From: JBFWPF01 sp050250135
GTDB taxonomy: Bacteria; Chlamydiota; Chlamydiia; Chlamydiales; JAFEGQ01
Assembly: GCA_050250135.1 (NCBI GenBank)
Contig: JBFWPF010000001.1
Span: 30,942 to 94,941 of the forward strand
Length of the DNA: 64,000 bases
Direction of reading: 5' to 3'
Shown here piece by piece: positions 34,502-42,444 of this stretch. The position numbers and the translations under genes were made by a program. The number at the start of each line of letters is the position of its first letter. The stretch's first letter is position 1. Below the pieces are notes generated by a model, which saw only the letters and a list, made by a program, of their open reading frames with translations, ran no database searches and had not been told where the DNA came from.

Positions 34502-35569
34502 ATGAAGCGTCTCCTCTCCCTCCTCCTTCTCTCAACTTCGGTAAGTGCCGGCTCCTTTCTCCCGCCCCCATGCCCCAATGCCCGCTACGGCGTCTTCGAA
34601 ATCCAGTTCGACTTCCTCTATCTCCGCACGAGCGCCTCCGACTACCTCTACGCCATTGAGGACAACCGCCCCTTTACCACCGCTGCCGAGGTCGCCTCCC
34701 GCCTCCCCGCCGGCCGCTCGGTCCGCCTCGATCCCGATGGGGCCCTCGGCTTTCGCGGCTCCCTCGGCTACCTCACCTGCCGCTGCTCCCAAGACCTTAC
34801 CCTCGTCTACTCCACCCTCAGCGACGCCGAAAAGGAGGAGAAAACCCCCGAGGCTCTAGCGGGAGGGTTTTGGCCCCTCTTTGCCCACCCCCGGTACATG
34901 AATCAGACCCCCCTTTACTCCCCAAACCTCCTCGACACCGACCCCGCTCGAGTCCTTGCCGACGGCTCATTCGACTGGGATGCCGTCGAACTCCAGCTCG
35001 GAAAGCGTACAAAAGTACGCCGCTGTGCCCAACTTCGAGGCTTTGCTTCCCTCTATTATGTCCATCTCCGCAATGGGCTAGACACCGCGTACGAGGGGTT
35101 CATCGACCCCAGCCAGGATCGGTTCCTCGCAGCCCACGTCGATTTCGACGGGAAGACCTGGGGGGTTGGCCCCCGCATCGGCTTTGACCTTTCCCAGCGA
35201 ATCTGGTGCGGCCTTGGGGTCTCCGCTCATTTCGCAGGCGGCCTCCTCGCCGGCCGAATGGAGAGCAAGCTCTTCGAAACGGTCGCCGAAACCCTCGGCG
35301 GCCTCATCCAATTTGAAGAGGAGCTTGCCGTACTCGATCACAGCCGCGCCATCCTCTTTCCGAATATTTCTGGCGCACTAGCGGTGAACTACACCTATAT
35401 CTGTGAGAATTTCTTCGCCTTTATTGCCGAGGTCGGCTATGAGTATACCTCTTACATCAATGTAGTTAGGGATCCGACCCGGTACAACGACCAGAGGGGA
35501 ACGAGGACCCAAAACTGCGGGAACTTTGATCTGAACGGGATCTATGTTCGGCTAAAGGTTCGGATGTGA
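34502..35569 (+). CDS. MOMP-like outer membrane porin 1 of the array
   Basis: 355 aa; signal peptide ~1-17. The most divergent and cysteine-poor of the ten: it begins PPPCPNARYGVFEIQFDFLYLRTS rather than the Cys-cluster form, but retains the array landmarks: short Gly-rich strand pairs, LWP-like FWPLFAHPRYMNQTPL, a FDWDAVELQLGKR strand, TWGVGPRIGFDLSQRIWCGLGVSAHFAGGLLAG, and the end DQRGTRTQNCGNFDLNGIYVRLKVRM. This is the pattern of a 16-18 strand beta-barrel. The family resembles the MOMP-like proteins of Simkania/Waddlia and Legionella major outer membrane protein. It starts the array, divergent from the DUF1343 gene, with no clear ribosome site. Confidence 0.85.
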   Translation: MKRLLSLLLLSTSVSAGSFLPPPCPNARYGVFEIQFDFLYLRTSASDYLYAIEDNRPFTTAAEVASRLPAGRSVRLDPDGALGFRGSLGYLTCRCSQDLTLVYSTLSDAEKEEKTPEALAGGFWPLFAHPRYMNQTPLYSPNLLDTDPARVLADGSFDWDAVELQLGKRTKVRRCAQLRGFASLYYVHLRNGLDTAYEGFIDPSQDRFLAAHVDFDGKTWGVGPRIGFDLSQRIWCGLGVSAHFAGGLLAGRMESKLFETVAETLGGLIQFEEELAVLDHSRAILFPNISGALAVNYTYICENFFAFIAEVGYEYTSYINVVRDPTRYNDQRGTRTQNCGNFDLNGIYVRLKVRM

Positions 35570-35652
35570 GCTAAGCCGATGCGGGAAAAAACTTTGGAAA
35601 AAAAGTCAGGGTCCGCTACGGTGCAGACTATAGAGCTTTTGAACAAAAAGGG

Positions 35653-35748
35653 TGGGGTCGTGAGTGCGGCCCCATCAGAAAAACAGAGGGTTCTAGGCTA
35701 GCTCTTGGGAGCTAGCAGAAGACCCACAGTGATAGATAGGAGAAAACC
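35653..35748 (+). promoter_or_regulatory. Structured 5' leader of porin 2
   Basis: Two hairpins precede the gene: TGGGGTCG/CGGCCCCA (35653-35674) and a perfect GCTAGCTC-TTGG-GAGCTAGC (35697-35716), then the ribosome site AGGAG (35738-35742). Upstream, an A-run followed by CTACGGTGCA (35616-35625) recurs before porin 5 (CTACGGTGCA near 39765), suggesting a shared promoter element. Confidence 0.5.
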
Positions 35749-37005
35749 ATGAAACGATTCGTTCTATCGCTACTTGCCGCTGGTGTCAGCGCGGTAGCGG
35801 GTTTGCAGGCTAGCGGCTATGGGAGCTGCAATTCCTGTTGCGATCCTTGTTGCGACCCATGCCCCTCCTGGTGCTGTGGGAGCTTCGAGGTAGGGGGACA
35901 GTGGATCTACCTTAGACCCACTTCCTGTGACTTTGATTTCGTCATTAAAGATCCTCGGACGCTAGATACCAGCATCACCACAGGGGACAACAGCCCTGCC
36001 GACTGGGCAGGCTTCCTTCCCCAAGGGAAGAGCCACGGGATCGACCCTGACTATGAGTCGGGCTTCCGGGTATCGCTTGGCTACATTATGGACTGCAGCT
36101 GCTATGATGTACGCGTAGAGTACACCTACCTCCACCCCTGCGATCGCTCTAGGGTCTATGGAGATGCGCTAACCAACGCGCTATGGCCTACCTACATGCA
36201 CCCTCGGTACTCTCAGAATCTCGAGTTCGTGATGGGTAACAACACCCTAACCACCTTTGAGACCCCGATTTTCAGCGGGACACCTAGCATTACCGATGCT
36301 GAGGCTGTTGATGCCTTTGCTTGGTCGAGCGTTAAGTTCGACTACGATGCGGTTGACCTCCAGTTCGGAAGCCGTGGCTACAAGAGCAACTGCCTCTGGC
36401 TGAGAACATACGCCGGTCTCCACTTCATGAACCTCGACCACCGCCACAAGGCCCACTATCGGGGCGTCTTCTGGGGAGTCGACAACTTCGATGACGGGGT
36501 GGTTGCTGAAGCTAACAACGTTGCTGGTTTCTTTGACACCTTCGTCAAGTGGACCAAAAACACTTGGGGTATCGGACCCTTGTTCGGCCTTGACGCCCGT
36601 TATGAAGTCGCTTGCGGCTTCGGGATCGGCGGCCACTTTGGCGCCGCTATCCTAGCCGGTGAGACCGACGGGAAAATGTTCGAGCATGACACCCGTAACT
36701 TCTCCGATGGTCAAGGGATCCTCAACCGAGGTGACTTCTCCGGCTTCGACATCGACGAGACCCTCGATGTTCGCCATGACCACAGAAACCTCCTCTTCCC
36801 CTACCTAAGGGCGAGTCTGGGGGTCAACTACCTCTGGTGCTGCGGCAACTGCCTCAAAGTGCTGGTGGAGGTGGGTTATGAGTTCAACAGCTACATCAAC
36901 ACGATCGGTCAGTTCCGATTCAATGATGAGCGGGGAACCGGCATGGCCAACTGCTATAGCTTCAACCTTGACGGCATCTACGTCAGCGTGAGAGCGACCA
37001 TCTAA
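35749..37005 (+). CDS. MOMP-like porin 2 (cysteine-cluster type)
   Basis: 418 aa. Signal peptide ending LQASG, then a striking cluster CNSCCDPCCDPCPSWCCG with ten cysteines in about 18 residues, followed by the conserved strand FEVGGQWIYLRPTSCDFDFVIKDPR. More barrel landmarks: GFRVSLGYIMDCSCYDVRVEY, LWPTYMHPRYSQNLEF, FDYDAVDLQFGSR, TWGIGPLFGLDARYEVACGFGIGGHFGAAILAGE and a C-terminus NCYSFNLDGIYVSVRATI. The cysteines suggest disulfide cross-linking of the envelope, as for chlamydial MOMP. It is nearly identical to porin 4 except in three short loops, and both end in the same terminator. Confidence 0.92.
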   Translation: MKRFVLSLLAAGVSAVAGLQASGYGSCNSCCDPCCDPCPSWCCGSFEVGGQWIYLRPTSCDFDFVIKDPRTLDTSITTGDNSPADWAGFLPQGKSHGIDPDYESGFRVSLGYIMDCSCYDVRVEYTYLHPCDRSRVYGDALTNALWPTYMHPRYSQNLEFVMGNNTLTTFETPIFSGTPSITDAEAVDAFAWSSVKFDYDAVDLQFGSRGYKSNCLWLRTYAGLHFMNLDHRHKAHYRGVFWGVDNFDDGVVAEANNVAGFFDTFVKWTKNTWGIGPLFGLDARYEVACGFGIGGHFGAAILAGETDGKMFEHDTRNFSDGQGILNRGDFSGFDIDETLDVRHDHRNLLFPYLRASLGVNYLWCCGNCLKVLVEVGYEFNSYINTIGQFRFNDERGTGMANCYSFNLDGIYVSVRATI

Positions 37006-37030
37006 TCGACTCACCCTAGTCGGTAGAGAG

Positions 37031-37062
37031 GGCGCCGGAGGGAAACCTCCGGCGCCTTTTTT
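37031..37062 (+). terminator. Intrinsic terminator after porin 2
   Basis: Perfect 11-bp stem GGCGCCGGAGG / CCTCCGGCGCC with loop GAAA, followed by TTTTTT. A small hairpin CGACT...AGTCG precedes it. The same unit follows porin 4. Confidence 0.95.
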
Positions 37063-37077
37063 GTTTTGGCTCCGATC

Positions 37078-37116
37078 TTTCCAAAGAAAGGGCCCCTTGC
37101 GTAAAATTGTGGTACC
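37078..37116 (+). promoter_or_regulatory. Promoter cassette of porin 3 (near-leaderless)
   Basis: Contains CTTTCCAAAGAAAGG and a -10-like TAAAAT (37102-37107) ending 9 nt before the ATG; no ribosome site fits between. The cassette is repeated before porin 6 (41132-41171). Confidence 0.55.
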
Positions 37117-38304
37117 ATGAACAGATGGCTCCTCCTCCTCACATTGGCGACGGTCCCCCTACAGGCCACCTGCTGCTGGAGCCGCTGGGCCCACCCCTGC
37201 TGCGATCCCTGCCCCCCCTGTTGCGGCGGCAGCTTCGAGGTGGGCGGGCAGTGGATCTACCTCCGCGCCTCCTCATGCGACTTCCCCTTTGTCATCCGAG
37301 ATGGCAGGGAGTTCGACGCCACCGATGTCGGCATCCCTGAAGTCGTTGCCCGCCTTCCCTACGGAAAAGGGCGCGGAGTAGCTGTCTACTACCAGTCGGG
37401 GTTTCGCGCCTCAGTGGGCTACCTCTCCCAAAGTGGGTGCCAGGATGTAAGGATCGAATACACCTACCACCACCCCTCCGACAGTCGGCGCCTCTTTGCC
37501 GGGTTCATCGATAGGGGCCTCTGGCCCATCCCCATGCACCCCCGTTACGCCGCCAACGTCAACCTTACCGGAACAGGGGCAAACACCTTTGACGGCTTCG
37601 AGACCCCCCTCTACTGCTTTCCACCCGCCGTAGAGGGTGACTGCTTCGCGTGGAGCAGCCTTAACGTCGACTACGACGCCGTCGACCTGCAGCTAGGGGC
37701 GAGAACGGTAGAGAAGTGTACCCTCTCCCTCCGGGGCTACACCGGCCTCCACTACCTCAACCTCGACCTCCGCCAACGCTACCAATACAGCGCCTTTTCC
37801 GCGGGGCTCGATGGGGTCGTCGAGCCCCCTATCCCCATCGTAGCCTCCTTTCAAACCGACCTTTTGCGAAAGCAAAAGCTCTGGGGAATAGGCCCTCTTC
37901 TCGGGGGAGAGGGGCGCCTTCCCCTCTTTCGTGGGGTCGGTATCGGCGGCCATCTGGGAATCGCCCTCCTAGCTGGAGAGACCTCCACCCGATACGATGA
38001 ACACGACGTGCGCAACTTTAACTTCGACGGCCCAGTTGGCCTTCCCGACGTCGACGAAGAGGCAACCCTCTTCACACACAACAGAGGGATTCTCTTCCCC
38101 TTGATTAGAGGGAGCTTAGGGGTCAACTACCGCTGGTGCTGCGGCGATTGCCTGACCGTCCTCGGGGAGGTGGGTTACGAATTTAACAGCTATATCAACT
38201 GCGTCGGCCACTTCCAATTCAACGACCAGCGGGGGACCGGCATGGCCCTCTGCGACAGCTATAACCTCGACGGATTCTACGTCAGCCTACGGGCGCTGCT
38301 CTAA
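37117..38304 (+). CDS. MOMP-like porin 3
   Basis: 395 aa. Signal peptide NRWLLLLTLATVPLQAT, then CCWSRWAHPCCDPCPPCCGGSFEVGG, a reduced cysteine cluster, and QWIYLRASSCDFPFVIRDGREF. It keeps GFRASVGYLSQSGCQDVRIEYTY, LWPIPMHPRYAANVNL, VDYDAVDLQLGARTVE, LWGIGPLLGGEGRLPLFRGVGIGGHLGIALLAGE and the ending LDGFYVSLRALL. Loops differ strongly from porins 2 and 4 that flank it, so it is an older lineage. Its first ~16 codons and 40 bp of upstream DNA are almost the same as those of porin 6 although the mature proteins are different. Confidence 0.92.
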   Translation: MNRWLLLLTLATVPLQATCCWSRWAHPCCDPCPPCCGGSFEVGGQWIYLRASSCDFPFVIRDGREFDATDVGIPEVVARLPYGKGRGVAVYYQSGFRASVGYLSQSGCQDVRIEYTYHHPSDSRRLFAGFIDRGLWPIPMHPRYAANVNLTGTGANTFDGFETPLYCFPPAVEGDCFAWSSLNVDYDAVDLQLGARTVEKCTLSLRGYTGLHYLNLDLRQRYQYSAFSAGLDGVVEPPIPIVASFQTDLLRKQKLWGIGPLLGGEGRLPLFRGVGIGGHLGIALLAGETSTRYDEHDVRNFNFDGPVGLPDVDEEATLFTHNRGILFPLIRGSLGVNYRWCCGDCLTVLGEVGYEFNSYINCVGHFQFNDQRGTGMALCDSYNLDGFYVSLRALL

Positions 38305-38410
38305 CCCAGTAGCGTTCTCCCATATACAAAAAAAAACTCCCTCTTCTAGAGTGAGGCCATAGCCTGCGGCATGTGGGCTATAGCTTCCTCAACTTTTGGA
38401 GTGTACGAAA

Positions 38411-39673
38411 ATGAAACGTTTTGTGTTTGGGCTTGCTTTGATGGGTGTAGGCACCCTGGCAAGTCTCCAGGCAAGCAGCTACAATAACTGTGGCTCTTGC
38501 TGCAACCCCTGCTGCGACCCCTGCCCCTCATGGTGCTGTGGGAGCTTCGAGGTAGGGGGACAGTGGATCTACCTTAGACCCACCTCCTGTGACTTTGATT
38601 TCGTCATTAAAGACCCTCGGACGCTAGATACCAGCGTAATCGTGGACTCTGTCACCCCCACCAACTGGCTCGGCTTCCTTCCCCAAGGGAAGAGCCACGG
38701 GATCGACCCTGACTATGAGTCGGGCTTCCGGGTATCGCTCGGCTACATCATGGACTGCAGCTGCTATGATGTACGCGTAGAGTACACCTATCTCCACCCC
38801 TGTGACCGCTCAAGGGTCTATGGAGATGCCCTGACCAATGGGCTGTGGCCAACCTACATGCACCCTCGGTATTCTCAGAATCTCGAGTTTGTAACGGTTG
38901 ACGGCAACAATACCCTAACCACCTTTGAGACCCCGATTTTCAGCGGGACACCTAGCATTACCGATGCTGAGGCTGTTGATGCCTTTGCTTGGTCGAGCGT
39001 TAAGTTCGACTACGATGCAGTTGACCTCCAGTTCGGAAGCCGTGGCTATAAGAGCAACTGCCTCTGGCTGAGAACCTATGCGGGTCTCCACTTCATGAAC
39101 CTCGACCACCGCCACAAGGCCCACTATCGTGGCGTCTTCTGGGGAGTCGACAACTTCGATGACGGGGACACGACCGATGCCTTCAACGTTGCTGGCCTCT
39201 TTGACACCTTCGTCAAGTGGACCAAAAACACTTGGGGTATCGGACCCTTGTTCGGCCTTGACGCCCGTTATGAAGTCGCTTGCGGCTTCGGGATCGGCGG
39301 CCACTTTGGCGCCGCTATCCTAGCCGGTGAGACCGACGGGAAAATGTTCGAGCATGACACCCGTAACTTCTCCGATGGCCAAGGGATCCTCAACCGAGGT
39401 GACTTCTCCGGCTTTGACATCGACGAGACCCTCGATGTTCGCCATGACCACAGAAACCTCCTCTTCCCCTACCTAAGGGCGAGTCTGGGGGTCAACTACC
39501 TCTGGTGCTGTGGCGACTGCCTCAAAGTGCTGGTGGAGGTGGGTTATGAGTTCAACAGCTACATCAACACGATCGGCCAGTTCCGATTCAATGATGAGCG
39601 GGGAACCGGCATGGCCAACTGCTATAGCTTCAACCTTGACGGCATCTACGTCAGCGTGAGAGCGACCATCTAA
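38411..39673 (+). CDS. MOMP-like porin 4, recent duplicate of porin 2
   Basis: 420 aa from the ATG at 38411 (the frame to 38396 adds an unlikely pre-leader). Signal peptide RFVFGLALMGVGTLASLQASS, then CGSCCNPCCDPCPSWCCG. Beyond residue ~35 it is almost the same as porin 2, including a long C-terminal stretch without any change that I can see, but three segments differ: after the LDTS strand (VIVDSVTPTNWL versus ITTGDNSPADWA), before NNTLTTFE (an extra two residues VD), and in the loop DGDTTDAFNVAGL versus DGVVAEANNVAGF. The leader has a hairpin ATAGCC/GGCTAT (near 38356-38375). It shares its 3' terminator with porin 2. Confidence 0.92.
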   Translation: MKRFVFGLALMGVGTLASLQASSYNNCGSCCNPCCDPCPSWCCGSFEVGGQWIYLRPTSCDFDFVIKDPRTLDTSVIVDSVTPTNWLGFLPQGKSHGIDPDYESGFRVSLGYIMDCSCYDVRVEYTYLHPCDRSRVYGDALTNGLWPTYMHPRYSQNLEFVTVDGNNTLTTFETPIFSGTPSITDAEAVDAFAWSSVKFDYDAVDLQFGSRGYKSNCLWLRTYAGLHFMNLDHRHKAHYRGVFWGVDNFDDGDTTDAFNVAGLFDTFVKWTKNTWGIGPLFGLDARYEVACGFGIGGHFGAAILAGETDGKMFEHDTRNFSDGQGILNRGDFSGFDIDETLDVRHDHRNLLFPYLRASLGVNYLWCCGDCLKVLVEVGYEFNSYINTIGQFRFNDERGTGMANCYSFNLDGIYVSVRATI

Positions 39674-39698
39674 TCGACTCACCCGAGTCGGTAGAGAG

Positions 39699-39732
39699 GG
39701 CGCCGGAGGGAGACCTCCGGCGCCTTTTTTTT
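39699..39732 (+). terminator. Intrinsic terminator after porin 4
   Basis: The same 11-bp GGCGCCGGAGG stem as after porin 2, with loop GAGA and eight T residues; evidently copied with the gene. Confidence 0.95.
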
Positions 39733-39852
39733 GCCCCCTACCTATACAAAAATCGGCTCCCTCTCTACGGTGCAAAATTAACTTATATTAGTTCCCTCTG
39801 AACCCAAGGCCGGAGACAAGAGGGCGGGTGCTAAAAAGAATAGGAGAGGCGG

Positions 39853-41130
39853 ATGAAACGGCTATTGATGATAGGGGTGGTACTCACCATAGGGATCCTC
39901 TCAGCTCTTGAAGCGAGGGGATGTGGGAACTGTTGCGACCTTTGCAAGGCGCTGCCCAACCTCTGTTGTGGGCAGGTGGAGGCTGGGGGGCAGTGGATCT
40001 ACCTGAGACCCTCTTCGTGCGAATTCGATTTTGCGATCAAAGACCCCCGTCCGCTCCGCCAGGCCCCCTCTCCGACCGATAGCAACTTCGTCCAATCGGT
40101 TACCGACTACGCGGGCTATCTCCCTACAGGGCAAAGTTACGACATCGACCCCGATTTCCGCTCAGGCTTTAGAATCTCCGCTGCCTATGTCTCCCCCTGC
40201 CACTGCTATGACATCCGCGTCGAATACACATGGCACCATGCCCGCAATAGAGCCAATATCGGGGGAGGCTGCAACAACTCGGGAATCTGGCCCTCGTTAA
40301 TGTCCCCGGCGCATACCCAAAACTATAACCTCGTCGAGAGTGCCGGTGGGACGATGACCGATACCCTTAGCGGATTTCAGACCCCCCTCTTCTGCTGGAC
40401 CCCCGCTATCAGCAATGCCGAGTTTACCGATGCCTGTGCTTCCTCCTGGGTCCAGCACGATTACGACGCCATTGACCTCCAATTGGCAAGCCGCACGACT
40501 CGGGGGTGTAACTGCAACCTCTGGATCAGAACCTACCTGGGGCTCCACTACATGAACCTGGATCAGAAGCAGGTGGTCGACTACCACGGTGTCTTCTTCG
40601 GAAACGATGTGAGGAGGGATGGCGCTACGATCCTTGCGACAAGTGCTGTGGGAGGCTACTTCGACACCTACGTCTGCACAAACAGCAATACCTGGGGCAT
40701 TGGCCCCCTATTTGGAGTCGACTCCCGCTATCACATCGGGTGTGGGATTGGGATTGGGGTCCATGTCGGCGCCGCTGTCCTTGCCGGCGACAGCCACGGC
40801 AAATGGTACGAAAACGATACTCGACGATTCCCCAACGGGAACGTTGCTCAAACAGGCAACTTCTCCGATGCTAATGTGAAGGAGAGGCTTGACGTTCGAG
40901 CTAAGGATAGATCGGTCCTGTTTCCCTATATCAGGGGGAGTCTTGGACTGAATTACCTCTGCCGTTGGCATAACTGTGCCCTCATCCTGTTTGAGGTTGG
41001 CTATGAGTTTAACAGCTACATCAACGCCGTTGGTCAATTCCGATTCAACGATCAGCGGGGAACGGGTAGCGCATCGTGCCAAAACTACAACCTCGATGGG
41101 ATCTACATCTCGGTAAGGGCTACGGTCTGA
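39853..41130 (+). CDS. MOMP-like porin 5
   Basis: 425 aa, the longest of the array. Signal peptide RLLMIGVVLTIGILSALEARG, cluster CGNCCDLCKALPNLCCG, then QVEAGGQWIYLRPSSCEFDFAIKDPRPL. Further cysteines occur in CHCYDIRVEYTWH and in RGCNCNLWIRTYLGLHYMNLDQ. The barrel phrases TWGIGPLFGVDSRYHIGCGIGIGVHVGAAVLAGD and NLDGIYISVRATV are close to porins 2 and 4, so it is their nearest other relative. AGGAG lies 8 nt before the ATG. The leader region shares CTACGGTGCA with porin 2. Porin 6 follows after 41 bp but has its own promoter cassette. Confidence 0.92.
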   Translation: MKRLLMIGVVLTIGILSALEARGCGNCCDLCKALPNLCCGQVEAGGQWIYLRPSSCEFDFAIKDPRPLRQAPSPTDSNFVQSVTDYAGYLPTGQSYDIDPDFRSGFRISAAYVSPCHCYDIRVEYTWHHARNRANIGGGCNNSGIWPSLMSPAHTQNYNLVESAGGTMTDTLSGFQTPLFCWTPAISNAEFTDACASSWVQHDYDAIDLQLASRTTRGCNCNLWIRTYLGLHYMNLDQKQVVDYHGVFFGNDVRRDGATILATSAVGGYFDTYVCTNSNTWGIGPLFGVDSRYHIGCGIGIGVHVGAAVLAGDSHGKWYENDTRRFPNGNVAQTGNFSDANVKERLDVRAKDRSVLFPYIRGSLGLNYLCRWHNCALILFEVGYEFNSYINAVGQFRFNDQRGTGSASCQNYNLDGIYISVRATV

Positions 41131-41131
41131 G

Positions 41132-41171
41132 CTTTCCAAAGAAAGGGTGCCCTGGGTAAACTTGTGGCACC
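41132..41171 (+). promoter_or_regulatory. Promoter cassette of porin 6 (copy of the porin 3 cassette)
   Basis: CTTTCCAAAGAAAGG followed by TAAACT (41157-41162), 9 nt before the ATG at 41172; spacing and most bases equal those before porin 3. Confidence 0.55.
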
Positions 41172-42215
41172 ATGAACAAATGGCTCCTCTTCCTTACATT
41201 GGCGCTGGTCCCCCTGGCGGCTCAGCCCTTCTCCTGCGGCAAAATCGAGGTGGGCGGCAGCGCCCTCTACCTCAGGCCCACCGGCTGTGAGTTCCCTTAC
41301 GCCATTACCGATGGGCGCCCCTTTGTCGATTGGCAGCGGGATGATGCCCGCCTCCCACAGGGCAACCACCGGGAAATTGATCCCGATTATGCCTGGGGCT
41401 TTCGGGTGCTCCTCGGTTACCAGTGGGATTGCTCTGACCTGCGCCTCCTCTATAGCCGGCTCCACTCCGAAGACACAGGAGAGCAGAGCGCCCCCTTCTG
41501 GCCCTCACTAGCCCACCCCCTTTACCAAGGGCTCGTCAGCAGCGCCGCTGGGACGTTCGCCCAAAGCCCTCTCTTTCCTGAGGGGAGGGTAAGATCCCGG
41601 GTCGACTTTGAGTACGATGCAATCGACCTCGAATATGCCCAGCGGAGCTGCCGAGGGCAGTGCCTGAAGCTGAGGAGCTACATCGGCCTCCACTTGGCCG
41701 ACATCCTCCTCCGTTTCCGAGCCGATTACAGTGGGGTGCTAGGGCCCGACGATCCGATCACGGCCACCGCCACCACCTCCACCCGCTGTAAACAATGCAG
41801 CTGGGGGATCGGGCCGATCGTCGGCACCGAAGGGCGGTATGGGATCGGGCGGGGCTTTGAGCTGGTCGGCAAAGGGGCTTTAGGGGTTCTGGCGGGAAAG
41901 CGGGATGGGAATATCTTCTCGCAGGATGTCCGAGAATGGATGGGGATGGATGCCCCCGAAGATGTCAATGCGATGCTCCTCTTCCACATGGAGGAGCGCA
42001 ACATCGTCGTTCCCGTGATCCGGGTCGCCTTCGGGATCGATTACCCCTTCTGTCTCTGCCGACTTCCTGGGGTATTGGAGCTGGCCTATGAGTATTCCAC
42101 CTATATTAACGCCCTCCAGATCCTCCACTTTAACGACCGGCGAGGTACAAGCGTTGCCGAATGCCAGAGCTTTAACCTAAATGGGCTCACCCTCTCCCTC
42201 CGGGTGATTCTTTAG
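41172..42215 (+). CDS. MOMP-like porin 6
   Basis: 347 aa. Signal peptide NKWLLFLTLALVPLAAQP shared with porin 3; mature N-terminus CGKIEVGGSALYLRPTGCEFPYAITDGRPF with no cysteine cluster. Shorter loops than porins 2-5. Landmarks: DPDYAWGFRVLLGYQWDCSDLRLLYSRLH, FWPSLAHPLYQGL, FEYDAIDLEYAQRSC, SWGIGPIVGTEGRYGIGRGFELVGKGALGVLAGK and SFNLNGLTLSLRVIL. It marks the change from the long cysteine-rich proteins to the shorter group (6-10). Confidence 0.9.
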   Translation: MNKWLLFLTLALVPLAAQPFSCGKIEVGGSALYLRPTGCEFPYAITDGRPFVDWQRDDARLPQGNHREIDPDYAWGFRVLLGYQWDCSDLRLLYSRLHSEDTGEQSAPFWPSLAHPLYQGLVSSAAGTFAQSPLFPEGRVRSRVDFEYDAIDLEYAQRSCRGQCLKLRSYIGLHLADILLRFRADYSGVLGPDDPITATATTSTRCKQCSWGIGPIVGTEGRYGIGRGFELVGKGALGVLAGKRDGNIFSQDVREWMGMDAPEDVNAMLLFHMEERNIVVPVIRVAFGIDYPFCLCRLPGVLELAYEYSTYINALQILHFNDRRGTSVAECQSFNLNGLTLSLRVIL

Positions 42216-42258
42216 GATCGTGGCCAATTAATCTGGGCTGCTTTACCTTGTAGGGGAA

Positions 42259-42422
42259 TCGTAAGTGTTTAGCTCCTGTAGACGCATACCGCGATGTGCG
42301 GGCCTGGCAGATGCGAGTGGAGCGACGACCCAAGAGCCATGCGCCCTGGGGGAGGAGCTCCGCGAAGCAGATGTCGGGTCCCCACACGCGGAATGCGGCT
42401 CAAAGGAGCTAAATGCTTACGG
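42259..42422 (+). repeat. Nested inverted-repeat element 2 (leader of porin 7)
   Basis: Outer arms GTAAGTGTTTAGCTCCT (42261-42277) and AGGAGCTAAATGCTTAC (42404-42420) pair at 15 of 17 positions as DNA; the two mismatches become G-U pairs in a plus-strand RNA but A-C clashes in a minus-strand RNA. A second stem pairs GCAT-CCGCG-TGTG (42284-42298) with CACACGCGG-ATGC (42383-42396), and an inner GGAGC/GCTCC (42319-42323, 42357-42361) closes the core. The core (GCGCCCTG ... GCGAAG) resembles element 3. The element ends 22 nt before the porin 7 ATG. A half-copy of the 17-bp palindrome (GCTGCTTTACC) lies just before it near 42237. Confidence 0.7.
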
Positions 42423-42444
42423 ACAATCGATTTCAGGATTTGGG

